A stretch of DNA of 64,000 bases from Daphnia pulex (Eukaryota > Arthropoda > Branchiopoda > Diplostraca > Daphniidae). Where the stretch lies: the NCBI RefSeq assembly GCF_021134715.1, contig NC_060019.1, positions 7,564,001 to 7,628,000 of the forward strand, given 5' to 3'. The translations under genes and the position numbers were made by a program. The notes under the pieces are model-generated. The model saw nothing but the letters and a program-made list of their open reading frames with translations, was not told the DNA's origin and did not search any database. Shown here one piece after another: positions 45,722 through 60,051 of the stretch (within the stretch, counting starts at the first letter, position 1; each line of letters starts with the position of its first letter).

Positions 45722-48700
45722 TAGGCCTATATAAGATCTTTTTATATGGTCCTCCCTTTTCCAGCTGTGCACAGCTCTACACCGTTGGCTGTACTTGGAA
45801 AAAGACATCACTAGAACCCACATTGGCAAATTTCTTTTCTGTGTGCCTTTCCTTGTTTCGACGTCATTTAATATATTCCAGCGTGTACAGAATGACAGGA
45901 TATGCATATAGTTCTTGTATATGTTCGCTTCGTTCTTTATTACACCCCCCGAAAAAAGGTGAAAAACAAAAAAATCCAATCATTTTGCATCCATTTCGAG
46001 CGCATCGAGGCGAGATGTGACCATATTCTTCCGGGGCTTGTCTCTCCATCTCTCAATCGTGTTATATCTACTTTTGCCCTTTTTCTTTCTCATATACAGT
46101 TGCCTCCTTTTATTTATCCTTTCCGCGAGCTTTTAACATCCTCCTCCCCCGGCTCTGATATTCCGTCCTTTTTTCCATATATATGTGTGTGTTGTTGTTG
46201 TCTATATAATGCAGCTGAAAGGAGATGAGAGTTAGAGATTGAGGAACATATTGTTTGCTACTATTACACTCGTCCCCATATCTATATCATAAGACAGTAT
46301 ATTATCTTTTTTCTTTATAATATAGGAGAGGAGCAGTGCTGGCCTGGACTGCTGCTGGCCTATATTGATTTCACCTCTTATTATTATTATTATTAGTCAT
46401 CATCATCGATCTCTTTTTCTTTTTCGTTGCCATATTGCTTGGATGTATATATATGTATCTATATCATCCCATTCTTTCTATTCCGATAGCTCTCAGTCCT
46501 TCTTTTATATTCTTATTCTCTCGTTTTTCTGTTTGTTATTTTGTCCTTTTTTTCTGCTCGTCCCTGTTATTCCTCTGTTTTCTCTTGCCTTTTGTATCGA
46601 CACATTTTTCCCCTTTGTGAGTTTTAAAGATTTCCGATAAAGAGAGAGATAGACATATCAGTACGATATACGTCTGGATGGTAAAAAAAGAAAAAAAAAC
46701 AAGGCCCATCATTATTCGACTATTACACCGAGCCATAGAAATTATAGAGAAATTCAAATCGACACAATGCTTCCCGCAAACAAATGCGCGACAGCTGCAT
46801 CTATTCCAAATCCATACTTTGACTATATACTGCTGGAAAATGGAAATCGAGGCACGCTGATGGCAAATGTCGTTATAGAATAGAGTATTCCTCCACTTTT
46901 TCTAGACTTTCTCGCCACTTGTGTTGCTGTCTTTTGAAAAAGAAAAAAGAATAAGACACACACACAGCAGTTTATAACGCGGGAGAAACAAAAAATAGGC
47001 GTCATTATATTTCTATTTCCAACTTGAAAAATACAAAATGGCGGAACAGAGATATATAGAAGTGGGTGGGGGGGCAAAAAAAGAAAAAATCAAACAGCTG
47101 CACGCACGTAATTTAAACTCATTTTCCAGCAACTACTTTGTGTAGACTTGTAGTATTGCCGAGTGCCATATCACCACAGCATATAATCACGACGACGTTC
47201 GTGAGAACTATGAACCTTTTTCTCTTCTGACTTTTTAGTGTTTCGCTTTTTTGATTCAACTAGTGTTTGATGTTATAACTGTATATGCGAGGGCGTTGTT
47301 TCCTAGAAAAACTTTGAGCTTTCTCGTTAAAAAAACGCCCACTCGCGCAATTTGCATGATGCAATGCGCCAAAAAGTTATGGGGCGAAAAACGAGAGATG
47401 ATGAGATGACGAGAGGTGTCCAAGAAATCAAGAAATATATGAGACGCGCCATCAAATCGTGAAATCTCCATCGTCTAATGAGTCTAAATGTCTAATGAGG
47501 GGAATAAGACGTGTACACAAGAAGATGAGGAGGAGAGAAAGTTGCTGCTGCCGAATATCTAATTCCCACTTACAACGTCCATCAAGAGCAGTACAGACTA
47601 CAGCACTACGATATATATAGAGTTCGTGTAGATAAGGATAATTATACGTGCACTATATTTCCACTTCGGAGGATCGCCAAGTTTCTATAGCAATTTCCAG
47701 TCTCTCGTTGAAGAACTTTCCGACGACAAGCACAGCACGACCGACGATTGATCTTAGAATTTTCTCGCTCTCACTCAGCAGTTCTCACTGGAGAATATTG
47801 GACTTTGGCCGCTGCTGCAAATTGGCGTTTAGATTTTTTGAAATCATCTCGGCTACTTTTAGGTTTGATTCGGTCGAATAACCGCGGGAATTTCGAATCG
47901 ACGTATATAGATTGCGGATACTGCGCAAACTGCGACACTAGAAAATATTAAAAGAAACATCGCAGCGGTTTATATCGTCACGATGGAATCCTGTCGATCC
48001 TCCTTATATCATTCCCCCCCTATATATAAATACAACCGCAACTCAATAAGAAAATAAAACCTTCTAACACCGTATATAAATATACAGCAGCAGCACTGTA
48101 TAAAATATATAGAGAGGACGAGGAGAAACATGGCGGAAGGGAGTGAAATTGAAAAATTCAAGTGGCGGAAGATGTCTGGTACAGTCCTCGGCGCGGTGCG
48201 ATCCTACCGCACATTTTCTACGTGGCTAGACGCTCGTTGTTGAACAGTAGAAATCCCACCCACCCAACTCCCTGGCGGGAGCTGGGTCCGGGATAGAGAA
48301 AAGGAAAAAAAGGGAGAGCTCTGCTGGTCCCCCACCCGAAACGGGAAAGTAAAGAAAAAGAGACGGGAAAAGTGAAGGGGGTCGCCCATCACGCACTCTC
48401 GTCGGTGGGGAGGGCAGAGGGTGGCGAGGGGAGAGAGCCAACGAGTAGTAACGTGCACGCCACTAGTCGTGTTGGCTGGATATAATATCCGAGTTGGTCT
48501 CAGTCTCGAACCGGCTCCCGTCCGCAGAGCAACGTCATTCACGCTCCTGTTCCCGAGCGTCCAGCAGCAACGCGCTGTCTTCTTTATTTTCTCTCGGTGA
48601 CGGACCACAACCGCACCAGCTCACATTTATTATTCAATCTGCAACAGCGTCAGTCGAGCTCTGTCCGGCTCCTGCTTTTACATTCACCTAGCTGCAATGT

Positions 48701-49523
48701 CCGAGTGAATTGCGGGAAATTGTCAAGAAGAAAGTCGGAATTTTAATTGCAAATGCGCGGAATCAACTGCGTCAATCCCAAAGTGAATCGAAAAGTGTTT
48801 TCAATTGAAACTGAAATCAGTGTGTCTGTTGTGTTATTATTCCGTTTGAAATCAATTCCACAATAAGGAGGCGGTTGGGGAATTTTCTAAAAAATAAAAA
48901 ATAAAAATCACGGACGGTTTTTTCTTTTTTGTGTGGCGTCAAAGTTTATTTTTATCCGCTGGGCCGACGCTTTTTCACAACCACAACAACAACAACAAGG
49001 CCTCTCTCTCTCCAGTTTTTCTTTCTGGCTTGGGCATTCCGTGTTGTTTCTGCATTTCGGCGGATCATGTCCGCCCGCTTCACCGCATCATCCGCCCCAT
49101 GGATAACCCGAGCCCGGCAGCAGCCCCAATCCAGCAAATAACATTTTTTCTCCAACTGGACTGGTGTTATTACTACGACACAACGACGTCTGCTGGCGTG
49201 CTGTATACCGGCCCGTGCCGAGCGACCGGGATGGACGAGCCGGGCCATCACGCCAGTGATCCGTCGCTATCCCCCTGAATGGCGCCGCCACTCAAGCAAA
49301 GACAACACCAGCAGTCCGCTGCCGGCCACAAATTCTGACGTGCTCGACACACACACGCGCGGGAGAAAATAAAACAAAAAAAAAGAAAAAACATTTGGAG
49401 GTGTTGCTGTTGCTGGGCGATCGCTATCGTGTCAATACTTTTGGAACGGGAGAAGGCCGGCGCCTTTCTTTCGAATTATTGGTCAATTAATAGCAGACGG
49501 CAGCTGCTGGGACGGACGGCGGG

Positions 49524-52500
49524 ATGCCGACCTCGGCCGATTACGAGATTTCCACCGACGATCATCAGAGTCCCGCCAATGCCAATCTCAGGGCTCAAAA
49601 GGTAATAATGCATTGATATATGCAAATGATTTTCTTGACAAATAAACTAATTAAATGGGTACGTGCAGTAGACGTTGGCGTGATCACTTTTTACCCCACC
49701 AAATTTGTTTTATTTTCCGGCTCACCCGAGCTTACATTTCGCTGTGCGCTCCGAGAATTATATCCGTCTTATGGATTTAGCAAAAAGACGAAAAAGTCTA
49801 AATAAGAGTTTTGATAATTATCTAGACGCGCGTGTATGTCTATATACTTTGCAGTCCGCGTCACTGGGTACCAATGGCTTTTCTGCCTCTCTGATCGTCG
49901 CCCGCCCATTGACACACACAGACTCTCTCTCTCTCTAAGCCTTTTTCATTCATCTTATTATATACGTATGTATAGGCCGTGCATAGACATGCGTGCACGG
50001 CTTCCTGAACTTTTGAGAACGTCAAAACATTTTTTTAAAAGGAAATTTTTTTTTAAAAAGCCCTTGCGATTTTATTTTCCCATTCGAATTTCCCGCCGCT
50101 GTGATCCTCTTTATAGACGGGGTACAGCACATCGTCTTTGTTAATAATATTTCATTTTTCCGCATCGCATTTGAGTTGTATGGAAGAGTGGGTGGATGAT
50201 ATAAGTTGAAATAAAATATTTCTCTATAGCCTTTTCCTTTTTGTCTAAATTGCACGCGCATCTCGTCCATTGATTTTTTCGTTCTGTTTCTTCTTCTAGT
50301 TGTAAGGGGAGAAAAAACACGAGCCAAAGATGAAGTGTAGCAAATGGAGATACGCAGGTATACCGAGACCTGGGCGGAATGAATCGATGAATAGTAGAAT
50401 AATATACATATGATCGATATCCTCCTTTATTTTGGACAATAAGGGCGTCCTTTGACAACTGATTATTTGTTGTAGACCATCCCCGCGGTGGGCTACTGCT
50501 GCTGCATGTTCAACTGGCAACTTTTGAAAGTTATGACGGTCTAATCATCGATGTATCCCACCTCTTACCTACTATGTAAAGGTGATCGATAGCTGAGGCG
50601 AATGACCCGTTTTTATTGCCGTGTCGCTTGTTATATTTGTGATGTATAGACGTCCGTGAAAAATCAATGGCGCGTTGTCGTGTGGACACGATTTTCCCTT
50701 CGTAGTATAGTCGCATAAATAAATCGACACGTAAAAGGCAAATCTATATAACATAGTCTACAGTCGTTGCGCTTTTGTTATGTATCCTGCTTGTTGCTTC
50801 CGCTTCTCCGGCCAGAAATAATATGAATCTATATACGGTTATTGTTACATCACAGTGCTGGTTTTGTTTTTCTCTATATAAAAATAACAAAAACAACTGA
50901 GCATTCTAATGCGCATAGATATGTGTAGTAGACTAGTAGTTAGATATAACGGCTGTGCGAACATAAATAGGCGGCGAAATGAAGTGTGCCAACTCGGCTG
51001 GAAAAAAAAAGAATAAGAGAGCCATAGATGAACCGCTGCGCCCTGGCCATCAGGATCTCTCCTGCTGGAGAATGTTGCTAACGAGTCCCAGTGGTGGCTG
51101 AGACTCTCTACTACTACTACTACTACTAGGCTACAATATTATATGAGCTCCTGCAAGGTTCATGTGTGTAATATAGAACACAGCACAGCAGTAGTGTGGT
51201 CTATGCCGTCTCCTCTCTGGTCGTGTTAGTAGTATCGTATAGGAAACACACAAAATAAATCTATCTATCTTTTTATTTGCCTTTTCTTCCTATTATATTT
51301 GTCTTTCTTTTTATCTTCATTCCTTTTTGTTTTGTTTTCTTTTCTTTCTTTTTCTCTGATTAGAGATCCGTAAGCAGGGCACGTCTATATAGTGTGTGGT
51401 GTAGTAGGGCGACCGCAGCAGTCTTTATAGATCTACTCTGTGTGTGTGTGCTGTTATTACGATTATTACTCGTACAAATAAGAGTAACATCAGCTGTTTT
51501 TGCTTGCTAGACTCTAACGAAGACGCTCCTGCTCCTGCTGCTGTGTATAGTGGAGATGTGGGCTATTCCTTGTTAGCCCGCCTCAAACACGGTTATGATT
51601 TTTTGGTGGGGGGGTTGGTTTTTATATCTCCAGCAGGACATTTATAATTAAGTATTAGCCGGCCTTGTTTATTGGCTCTTGCAGGAGCAGCTGCTGGCCT
51701 GTTGTCGGACGTGTTGTCGTCGTCGTGACGCCAAGCCAAGAATAAGTGTAGCAGTTGGCGACTCGTGTCAACCGAAGAAATTTTATCGAATAAATAAGTT
51801 CACATTATTAGAAATGTACATACTGAGCTGGGCACAGCAACCGTTGGTTTGTGTACATGGACAAGTGCGATATAGCCGATAAGGAGCCACCACCACCAGT
51901 CTCCACCCCGTCAAAATCAAAGCCACGAGGGATAAATCATTGCGGGTGAGACACATCGGCGAGCAACCATGCGCCCTGTAATTGTCTGTGCATGTGTGTG
52001 TGCTGTGTGTCGGGGGGGATAACGTCGCGCGGTTAACGGTCGTCGTTTCTAAAAAAAAAAAAGTCACGCGACTGGCCCATCTTTTGACATTCCCGTCGTC
52101 CGCTGTCAAATGTAAAAGAGAAAAAAGAAAACGGATGGGGGGGCAGCAGCAATCAGCCATTCCAATCTCCTCCCCGATGATGGCGTAACACACACACACA
52201 TCCAGAAAAGAGAAAAGGCCCTTGATGAGAAGTCGAGAGATTGGAATATACATACAGGGGGGACTGGGGGGTTGGCTGAGCTGCTCCTTCCGCCGTATTT
52301 TGCGTGAAAGGATCTCAACATCAGCAGCTCTCGTCTATCTTCCAATTTTTGTGTTGAGGAAAAAGAGAGAGAGAAATCCCAGCAGCTAGCAGCAGTCAAA
52401 AACGATATGAATTTTCCAGTCGGATTGAAAACAAAAAAGTCTCTTCTGATTTGGCCCAGCATCGACCCGCGCTTCTTCGCCCGTCATAATATTGGGCGTT

Positions 52501-55500
52501 CGTTATTACACGGGAGATGTTGATCAACAAGACGCTGGGGGAATACATACATGTGTGTGTGTGTTGGCGAAGGAAGAAGAAGAAGAAGAGAAATTGGGCG
52601 TGAGCGTACTTGAAGATGAGACCCCTCCCCAGTTTCCTGGCTGCTGGACTTGTTAGGGCGAGCGCCTCATCAAAATCGAGTGGGGTTGCGGGTGCCAGTG
52701 GTGCCACCGTCTCTCCTCTCTGCGAGTTGATCGATTCATTTCCGAGAAACTCCTCGTCTCACGACCGCACCAGCGTTGATTCACCCGTTTTCTTGTTTCT
52801 TTTTTTTTTTGAATTTTCAAAATTCCCGCCGAGATTACCCCCCTCCCAAAAAAATAGGTCCGCAATCACGATGACGTGTGGTTAAGGCCTTTTATATATA
52901 TAGATATATCTATAGGTTTCTATTTACTTTTGGGCATGCAAATCCCGAGAGACTCTGGCCTGGCCTGGTTATTTGCGCGTATTATATCGATCGTGATGTG
53001 TTCCGCATCTTTCATTAACAGCGAGTAAACACGCCCCACATTTATCATTTTTTCTTCTTTTCTTCTTTTTTTAAAATTCTTTGGCGCTTTGAAGTCCCTC
53101 CCTTTTTTGTCTGTGGGATTTTTATATCGATCAAAAAAGTTTTCAATCTAAAATGAAATAGTTCCACCCCAACCCCAGCACCTCACTTTTGATATAAGAA
53201 AAGTTGCCCTCAAACTATATCGGCGGGGGAGTGTGTCAATCGTCCAACAGCGTTTTATTTGTCCGGCAGTGAAAGTGTTGGGCGACGACGACTAAAGCGT
53301 TCCTCCTCCTATCCTTTTATACATGCAACTTCCATCCGGAAGTGCACCCTGGGAATCGAGCGATAGGAAAACCGACAGTTGGTGGCAGCAAATAAATATG
53401 CACAAGTTTCGACACGTATACATGTGTGCGGGGAAACGAATTGATTACACACTGGATTTATACATCCAAATCTATCAAAAAAATTTTAGGATAACGACCA
53501 GAAATAAAAGCGGCGAATTTTAATTTTTTTGAATTTCCCGCCATCAATTTGAAAAAAAAAAGAAAAAATTGCTTCGTTATATACGACAGCCAGTCAACCG
53601 CGTGTACGTCACCAAGACTTCATTGAGGAGAAGATTAGACAAGAAAATCTTGACTTCCTGGCCGGCGCTGGCGGTCTTATTCGCTTCATTGACCTTCTTT
53701 ATATATCAAAAACGGACGACGATGAAAAGCGGGATGAGAGTAATAGAAGAGGGAACATATTGAAGAAGAGGATTCCCGTCTCTACAGGGGGCCAGGGGGG
53801 CGTTTCATCATGGTAATGTCGATGCATATGGGTGGACTAATTAAACGGGTAGATGCGATAGTAAAGATGGAGCCACACAAGCGCAATGGCAACCGCCAAC
53901 AGTGCAGCCAAAGACATTCCCCATATATATATAACCGCAAATATATGGAATACCATGGCAAAAGGTCAAATAGTCTACATCATATGTTACATATTATATT
54001 CAATGAAGAAAAGAGTAAATATCTCATCCCCCCGCCCCCCTATATGTACATTCATGGCCGTCTCGTCTAATAATGGAAAGAGATATATGACGATGTGGTT
54101 AACATTCTGCAACCGTTGGATGGAATAATTGATTGTGCTGGCCAGAACCTTCTGATTTATATGTTGTGATCACCCGAGCGTCTGATGTACAATGATGTAT
54201 GACATTGTGCGGCCGGGCCTGTTAGCTATATAGAACGGCGGACAAGTTGATGATCAATCATGCAGCTCAGCTCTTATATATATCCACTTGTGTATTACAT
54301 TACAAATGTCTATAATGTGCAGCTTAAAAAATCATTCTTTTATTTCTTTTTTGGTTATTATTCCCATCAGATGATCGGCGAAGTGAACAGCCTTGTGGCT
54401 CAGTTCCGGCAGCTAGTAAGTAGTTAGTTTTATTTTATGCGGCCGGTAGGCCGCCCACATTCGTATAAAACTAACTGAAATAAAACTAACTTAAGCTCAT
54501 CAACATCGGCCAACCGAAAGATTCGCCGGATGTGCGCGAGAAAATCCGCCGGCTGCGGCGCCAGTGCGTCGAGTCCTGCAAGCACACCAACCAGCTCCTC
54601 CTACCGCAGATTCACAGGTATAATAATAATCTCATAGATTCATATCATGTATCATCAATTAATACACATCATCAGAGATAGAGAGGGCTGCTCCTCAGCA
54701 ATCGATATATCTTCTGCCCGCTTTTTCCAATCAATTTATTCCAGCTCTTGTGCTCGGTTGTGTACTAGAAATGTCAGACCCCGAAAACCTCATCCAAGAT
54801 GTACACGACAACCCTTTTGTTATAGTCAGAAAATGTAAGAGCATCAGCACATGTGTCTATAGTAAATAAATCATAAATGTCAAAATGAAGTTAGAGAGGG
54901 AAATGAACCAGTAGCAAGGGCGCGGTATAGAGATATGGCCTCAATAGAAAACAATTTCAATCAAAACTGGGCAGCAGCAGAAGCTGAGAGTGTTGTGTGT
55001 GTGTGCCTTTGAAGTTCAATGAAGCAAAAGGTCCCAGCAGGCCGTCTTATGTATGCATATATAAACTATACTCCGATCGCTGACTGTGTGCTAAATGCCG
55101 ATCGATATTGATTCGCGCCGGCCCGGACTTTCTTGTGTCTATGTATATGGCGGGCGAGCGGGCGGGCAAGGGGGAGATAGAATGGGAAGGAGGAGGATTG
55201 CGAATGAATAAAGGAAGAGGACACGCATCGCTCACCGAGTCTCACTATGGGTGCGTGTGTGCATATGTGCAGTGTCTGCACCTGGGAAGTTGATCGATGA
55301 GCGAGGAGAGTCGGGCAAGGGGGGAATTTTCCCATCTTACATTTATTGATAATTTCTGAGATGACGAATAATTTCGTAACGAAATTGCTTATTGATTTGC
55401 AAGTTGCGTCATTATAGATACAAATAAGTCTCCTACCAGGGAGACTGAATAGCTAATACACGATTCCGCCGGCCAGGTTTTTCTCTGACCATCGTTGTTC

Positions 55501-58500
55501 TTATTCTCTTGGCTGGGCAAGAAAAGAAAACAAAAAAGAGGAATTCTTCTTTTTTTCTATATTATCCCGCGTCTAATCGATATCGAATATCTGCGACAAA
55601 AGGGGCTCTCTGTATACATGCTGGCCGGCGGAACGCAACACAGCAGAGAAACGGGCCAGCAGTATATATTTGATCTATAGAACAGACGACCCGGCAAACT
55701 ATATATATATGTACGCCCAGCAGCAGGACGATTGAGAGAATTAGACCGACGATTGAAAAGAGACTGGGTGGGCGGGTTGCTGGACGACGGACAGAAAATG
55801 GGGATAAGGGGGGGGGGAGACGAAATAGAATCAAGAGATGGAAACCTGCGGGCCGAGCGTTGAGCGGTTGTCGAGATTCCGTTTCATGTCGGTATGGTAC
55901 ATTTTTCCAATCACAGCTGGGCCAAATATCGTTTCCGTCCGGCCAGCCCTGCTGCTGATATGTGGAGCTATATATGCGCCGTGTTTGTAGTTGTGTTGTT
56001 GTGTGATTGGGGTGTGTGGTTGTTGTTTGTTGTTGTCTGCTGCGTTGTTTGCTGCGTTGTGTTGTTTCTTTGGCCGAGATGATTGGTTGATTGATTGTTG
56101 TCGTTTCATCTCACGTCTCCGCATGTGTCTAGCGATATCGCCGCCGGGATTCCGCTGGACAAGGACCACGTCATCCACTTCTTCTGCAGTTGCCAGTTGC
56201 TGGTCCGCGAGCTGCACAAGAGCCACCGTCTCATCCAGCGGAAGCCGCTCGACATGACCAGCTTTTACGGTGAGATGCTCAATTTGTGTCTGCTGTGTCT
56301 GTTCGGCCATATCACAGACGGACGGACGGACGGGTAAAACCAAATAAACAAAAAATAACACGACACGATTTTAATACCGAGAAAGCCGGAATATATTGTC
56401 GGGATAAAAAAAGAAAAGAAATTTGCTGGATGGAAATAATAAAAAAAAAGTCGTCGACTCTGCCAGATGGAAACTTTTTTTTTCGCTTTATCCAACCGGA
56501 ATTTGTCAACAATTTTCTTTTTTTCTTTTTTCTTCTGGTTATCATCTCGACGGTCGTTGACATATTCGAATCAAGGCGCACAAAGTTTGTGTTTCTCTTG
56601 TGTGTGTGTGTGCAATCTGCCATCCGGCGGGCGGAGCCGCTTTACTACACACAAAGATGTCGGTCGTCGTGCCCGCCAATGTCTGTGTCTGTGTGTGTGT
56701 GTCAGAAATGCCAACCTTTCTCGAGATTGAATCGAGTAAGACACGCGTGGGCATATAGCACATATATAAATGTAGCCTGCCTTCCGCCCTGATGACCGGC
56801 CCGGGCCCTTTGGCGTGAATCTCTCGCGTCCAGCCGAGCGGCCTGCTGAATATATAGAAACCACAACCAAAGAACATCTCTCTATTACAAGAGAGAACTC
56901 ACACATAGCAAATATTATTACATACTATATCAGGCAGGGGAGGGGGGAAGACTATACTAGTTGGAAGGGGGAAAAAATAAATGGCTGGGTCAGCCCGGCG
57001 GCCGTTTGGGAGAGAACTGAACTATAGGAGAACAAATGGCACAGAGCAACACTCCGGGAATATATCCTATAGACACTCCCGGCGCCCCCCCCTCTTATTT
57101 TTCTCCCGCTGTCGCCTTTGCAATCCCGCTGAGAGCGGCTCAGTCCGTCCGTCCCCTCTGCCCGGCAGCAGCAGCAGCAGCCGCGCATATAGACACGCAT
57201 CATATAATACGTATGTCTATAACTTGCTGTGTAGCTAGCGTATGAACACTTTTGGCATAAAGTCTCTAGACCGCACGATTGATACCAGATTCACTCATGG
57301 CGACTGCTGGGATTCTCAGCTCAGCAGAGAGGATCCCGGAGCTCACAGCAACTCTGCATTGCTTCTTTCCCCAGCCGTCCCTAGTGTCTATATAACACGT
57401 AATGTGTGTACATTTATCAAACAGGAATTTAAATGGTAGAGACTGGTTCAAGTTATAATCGTCTTTGTGTGCTGGAAGTGCTGGAGGAGTTTTTCCCTTT
57501 CAGATTTTTAAATCTCCCGCCTTTATTTCTCTATTTACATTGCAGAGTGAATCAAATAATTTTAATTCGTGCAAAAATAAGAGAGTGCTGGACGCTAGAT
57601 CCCATCGTATAATAACGTCATCGTGTCATGAAGTGGGGAGAGATGAAATCCAGCCCGGAATGCAAACAAAAATAATGTAATAATAAGGAAAAGAAAAAAG
57701 GAAAAAAGTGTTGCAGCCCACAGCTGAATATGTATAATTAGTTTGATATTTATAGAAGGTGAGAGTGGATGATATGCACTCGTTGTCCGTGAGATGCGTC
57801 TAAGTTGACAAAATGAATCCAGCACGTCTTCTTCTTCTTCTTCTTCAACTGTGCCATGTCGGTGGGACGTCTGAGAAACATCCAGGAGTTAATGAGAAAA
57901 GGGATGAGTCCATCAAGAATGCTATACGAGAGAGAGAAGATGCCCAGTCAAGTATATACACACATGGAGTAGCTAGTAGCTATATATCTCTTTCTACCAG
58001 CTGGAATGCGTGTCTAACTAACTATATATATACGTACATCCGCGCATAAGTGGGCGACTATAATACGACACACATTCGTTCAAGCAGCTGCTGTCATCTT
58101 CGCCTCTACGAGTGTTTGTTAAGGGGGTCGTGTAACATGCAAGAAGCTGATTGCGTATCGTGTCGAAAGATTATACAACTTTTTTTCTCTTTTTCTTTGC
58201 GGATTATTTGGTCGTTTTCGTATAATACAAATGCCTCCCGCGAGAGATGCGACTGTGTGTTTTTGATGGGACGAATATAGTAGTCACAGCCGGACGATCG
58301 ATTGATCCGCGGGTCACGGTCGATCACGCACTGCCCCCTTTTTTTATACGTATACAAGTGTTTAAGTCGACCGTAGATTGCTGGGCAGTCGACTGACGGA
58401 TGGGAGAGTCGGGGGGGGAAAAAAATCTAATAAAATAAAAAAGAGTTCGCCCAGCTACAGAGAGAGACGGAAAATCCAACGTAGAGATTGGAGAGAGTCA

Positions 58501-59687
58501 AGAGCGCGACTGCATATATCCAAGTCGAGTATGGGATGTTGGCGCTCAATCAGCGATCGTCGATCGTATCGAGTGGAACCGGGAAAAAGAGAGAAAATAA
58601 AAAGCGGGGTCCACCAGCCGGCCAGTGCGTGGGCCGGCTGGATCTATAGCTTTCGGGTTGTTCTTAGATGTGCTGTATAATATTGATTGTTTTCGTGTTG
58701 TACATGTCCAGCGTATTTGTTTTTCATTTTATTTGAGCGTATTGGATGTATCCGCGCGCGCTCCTTATTTTTTGTTGTTTTAAACTAAAATAGAAAATCG
58801 AGCCGGCCCTTCCAATTTGGGGACGGTGTTCAGTCAGATCATTTTGTGCAAACAACTGGCGCCCGATTTCAACGCCGAGGAACTGCGATCCATCCGCAAG
58901 GACTCGGAGGACATCCAGCGGCTCATTGACGATCTCTCCGAGTTCATGCCCATCGAGGAATCCCACGGTAGGAATAAATACTAAGGATCTTTTTATTTTT
59001 ATCTTTCCAAAATGAATTTTTCTACGTCGATCGATCCGGCTTGAAACTGCTGGTCAATAATTTGGTTGCAACTTTTTCCAGACGGAAGAAATTTTCGGAC
59101 AAAACTTGGGTGGACACAATGAAAGTTGACTCAACTTTCGAAAGGCTTTTTGGGTTGGCCAGTCACGTCGTCCGCTTATAACAAACAAGTTTTCTTTTAC
59201 CGTAATTGTGTTGTAAATTGAGTTGGTGCTGAGCCGGCCCCAGGAGGAGCCGGGCAAGAAAAAGTCAAAACCCATCCAGCAGCTCAGCAGAGAGTTTGGA
59301 TGCTTTTGCATATATTCAACCTAGTTGCAATCAACTTTGATCTCATTAAAAGGCCCAGCACCCCGTCTCTGTTTATATGTGCTGGGCATTTAAAAAAAGT
59401 TTTGCGACAAGACACAAACTTTTTGAACTATAAAAGTCTCAAATTGGATCATTGGAATTGAAAGGCTTAGCGAGTACATCTAACTTGACTATAAATCTAA
59501 TAGACTTTAATTGTTGTTCGTTTTATTGAATCAAGGACGGGCTTTCGCCCTGGCCGGCGAGGACAAGTTCAGCGTGTGGGCCAAACAACGAATGCTGATC
59601 AACCGGCGACAGCGGGTGGCCACATCCAATCCGCTCTGCCGCAACATTCGCGCCTTGTGCTGCTTCGCCAAACCCAGTTACCTTTGA
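49524..59687 (+). CDS. RGS7-binding-protein-like (R7BP/R9AP family, SNARE-like fold)
   Basis: Family members anchor R7-class RGS proteins with Gbeta5 at the membrane to speed G-protein shut-off. Exons 49524-49601, 54371-54415, 54496-54617, 56133-56269, 58794-58967, 59536-59687; 235 residues (human R7BP is about 257). The N-terminus is MPTSADYEISTDDHQ. Helical segments follow as in the syntaxin-like bundle (EVNSLVAQFRQL, then LINIGQ; REKIRRLRRQCVESCKHTNQ; DHVIHFFCSCQLLVRELHK; SEDIQRLIDDLSEFMP). The C-terminal part is basic (RMLINRRQRV) and ends in ALCCFAKPSYL. The Cys pair at 227-228 after basic residues is the expected palmitoylation site and nuclear/membrane switch of R7BP. All phases close. 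Assignment rests on length, helix pattern and the C-terminal CC motif, so R7BP is preferred over R9AP (which has a membrane helix). First intron is 4.8 kb. Confidence 0.75.
49602..54370 (+). other. Intron 1 of the R7BP-like gene
   Basis: 4.8 kb without recognisable exon. It contains (CTA)7 at 51108-51128, T-rich tracts and scattered TATATAG words. The other long introns, 54618-56132 and 56270-58793, are of the same kind, including a GT-rich tract near 55980-56080 and (CAG)n near 57165. Confidence 0.65.
51108..51128. repeat. (CTA)7 trinucleotide repeat
   Basis: Seven CTA units in intron 1 of the R7BP-like gene. Confidence 0.85.
59353..59387. repeat. 9 bp inverted repeat (hairpin) in R7BP-like intron 5
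   Basis: GCCCAGCAC at 59353-59361 and GTGCTGGGC at 59379-59387 are exact reverse complements with a 17-base loop. In RNA this would form a GC-rich stem about 150 bp before the last exon. Confidence 0.6.
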
Positions 59688-60051
59688 GTCTTGTCCGTCT
59701 TCTCTCTCTCTCTCTGCCCAGCTGTCGGTCGGCCATCACTGCGCGGAATTCCGGACTGCACCAAAACTTTCGCTTCTACTGCTGCTGCTGTCCCGCCCCC
59801 GCCACACATCCAATTTTCTCTCTCGGCCGGTTGCAAATGAAACTGCCAAAATGACGGACGACATCACGCGGCGGGCGAACGGCCTGGCGCGGAATACAAA
59901 ATTCATTCCTTAACGTGTACATATACATATACCTATCAGCGGGTGGAACAAAAAAATAATGAAAAGCGGTTAAGAGTGAAACGTTATATAACTCCTTTTG
60001 TATACATCTCTCTCGTCCCGTGCGGTCCGCGGACGGGCGAAAAGAAATAAA
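59688..60051 (+). other. R7BP-like 3' UTR with poly(A) signal
   Basis: Non-coding sequence after the stop, ending at AATAAA (60046-60051). A later AATAAA-like cluster near 60820 could serve a longer form. Confidence 0.5.

Larger units (their letters stand above)
38872..49523. other. 10.6 kb gene-poor region and R7BP-like 5' flank
   Basis: No protein-coding exon recognised on either strand. The predicted frames are low-complexity translations of TC, TG and TATA tracts. It holds C17 at 40297-40313, CA/GT and GA microsatellites, nested TATATA palindromes near 45702-45721 and recurrent GC-rich words such as TGCTGGGC and CTGCTGGCC. From about 48.2 kb the DNA becomes more GC-rich; TCAGTC at 48500-48505 resembles an arthropod initiator and could start the R7BP-like 5' UTR. 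That last point is weak. Confidence 0.5.

Noticed and set aside
38872..48200. Search for CRISPR-like spaced repeats, rRNA or tRNA genes and transposon ends
   Set aside because: Only microsatellites and short palindromes were seen; no regular spacing, paired arms or long inverted or direct terminal repeats.
56286..56792. 168-residue frame in an R7BP-like intron
   Set aside because: Made of T-rich and TG-repeat translation with runs of Phe and Val-Cys; the real exon ends at 56269.
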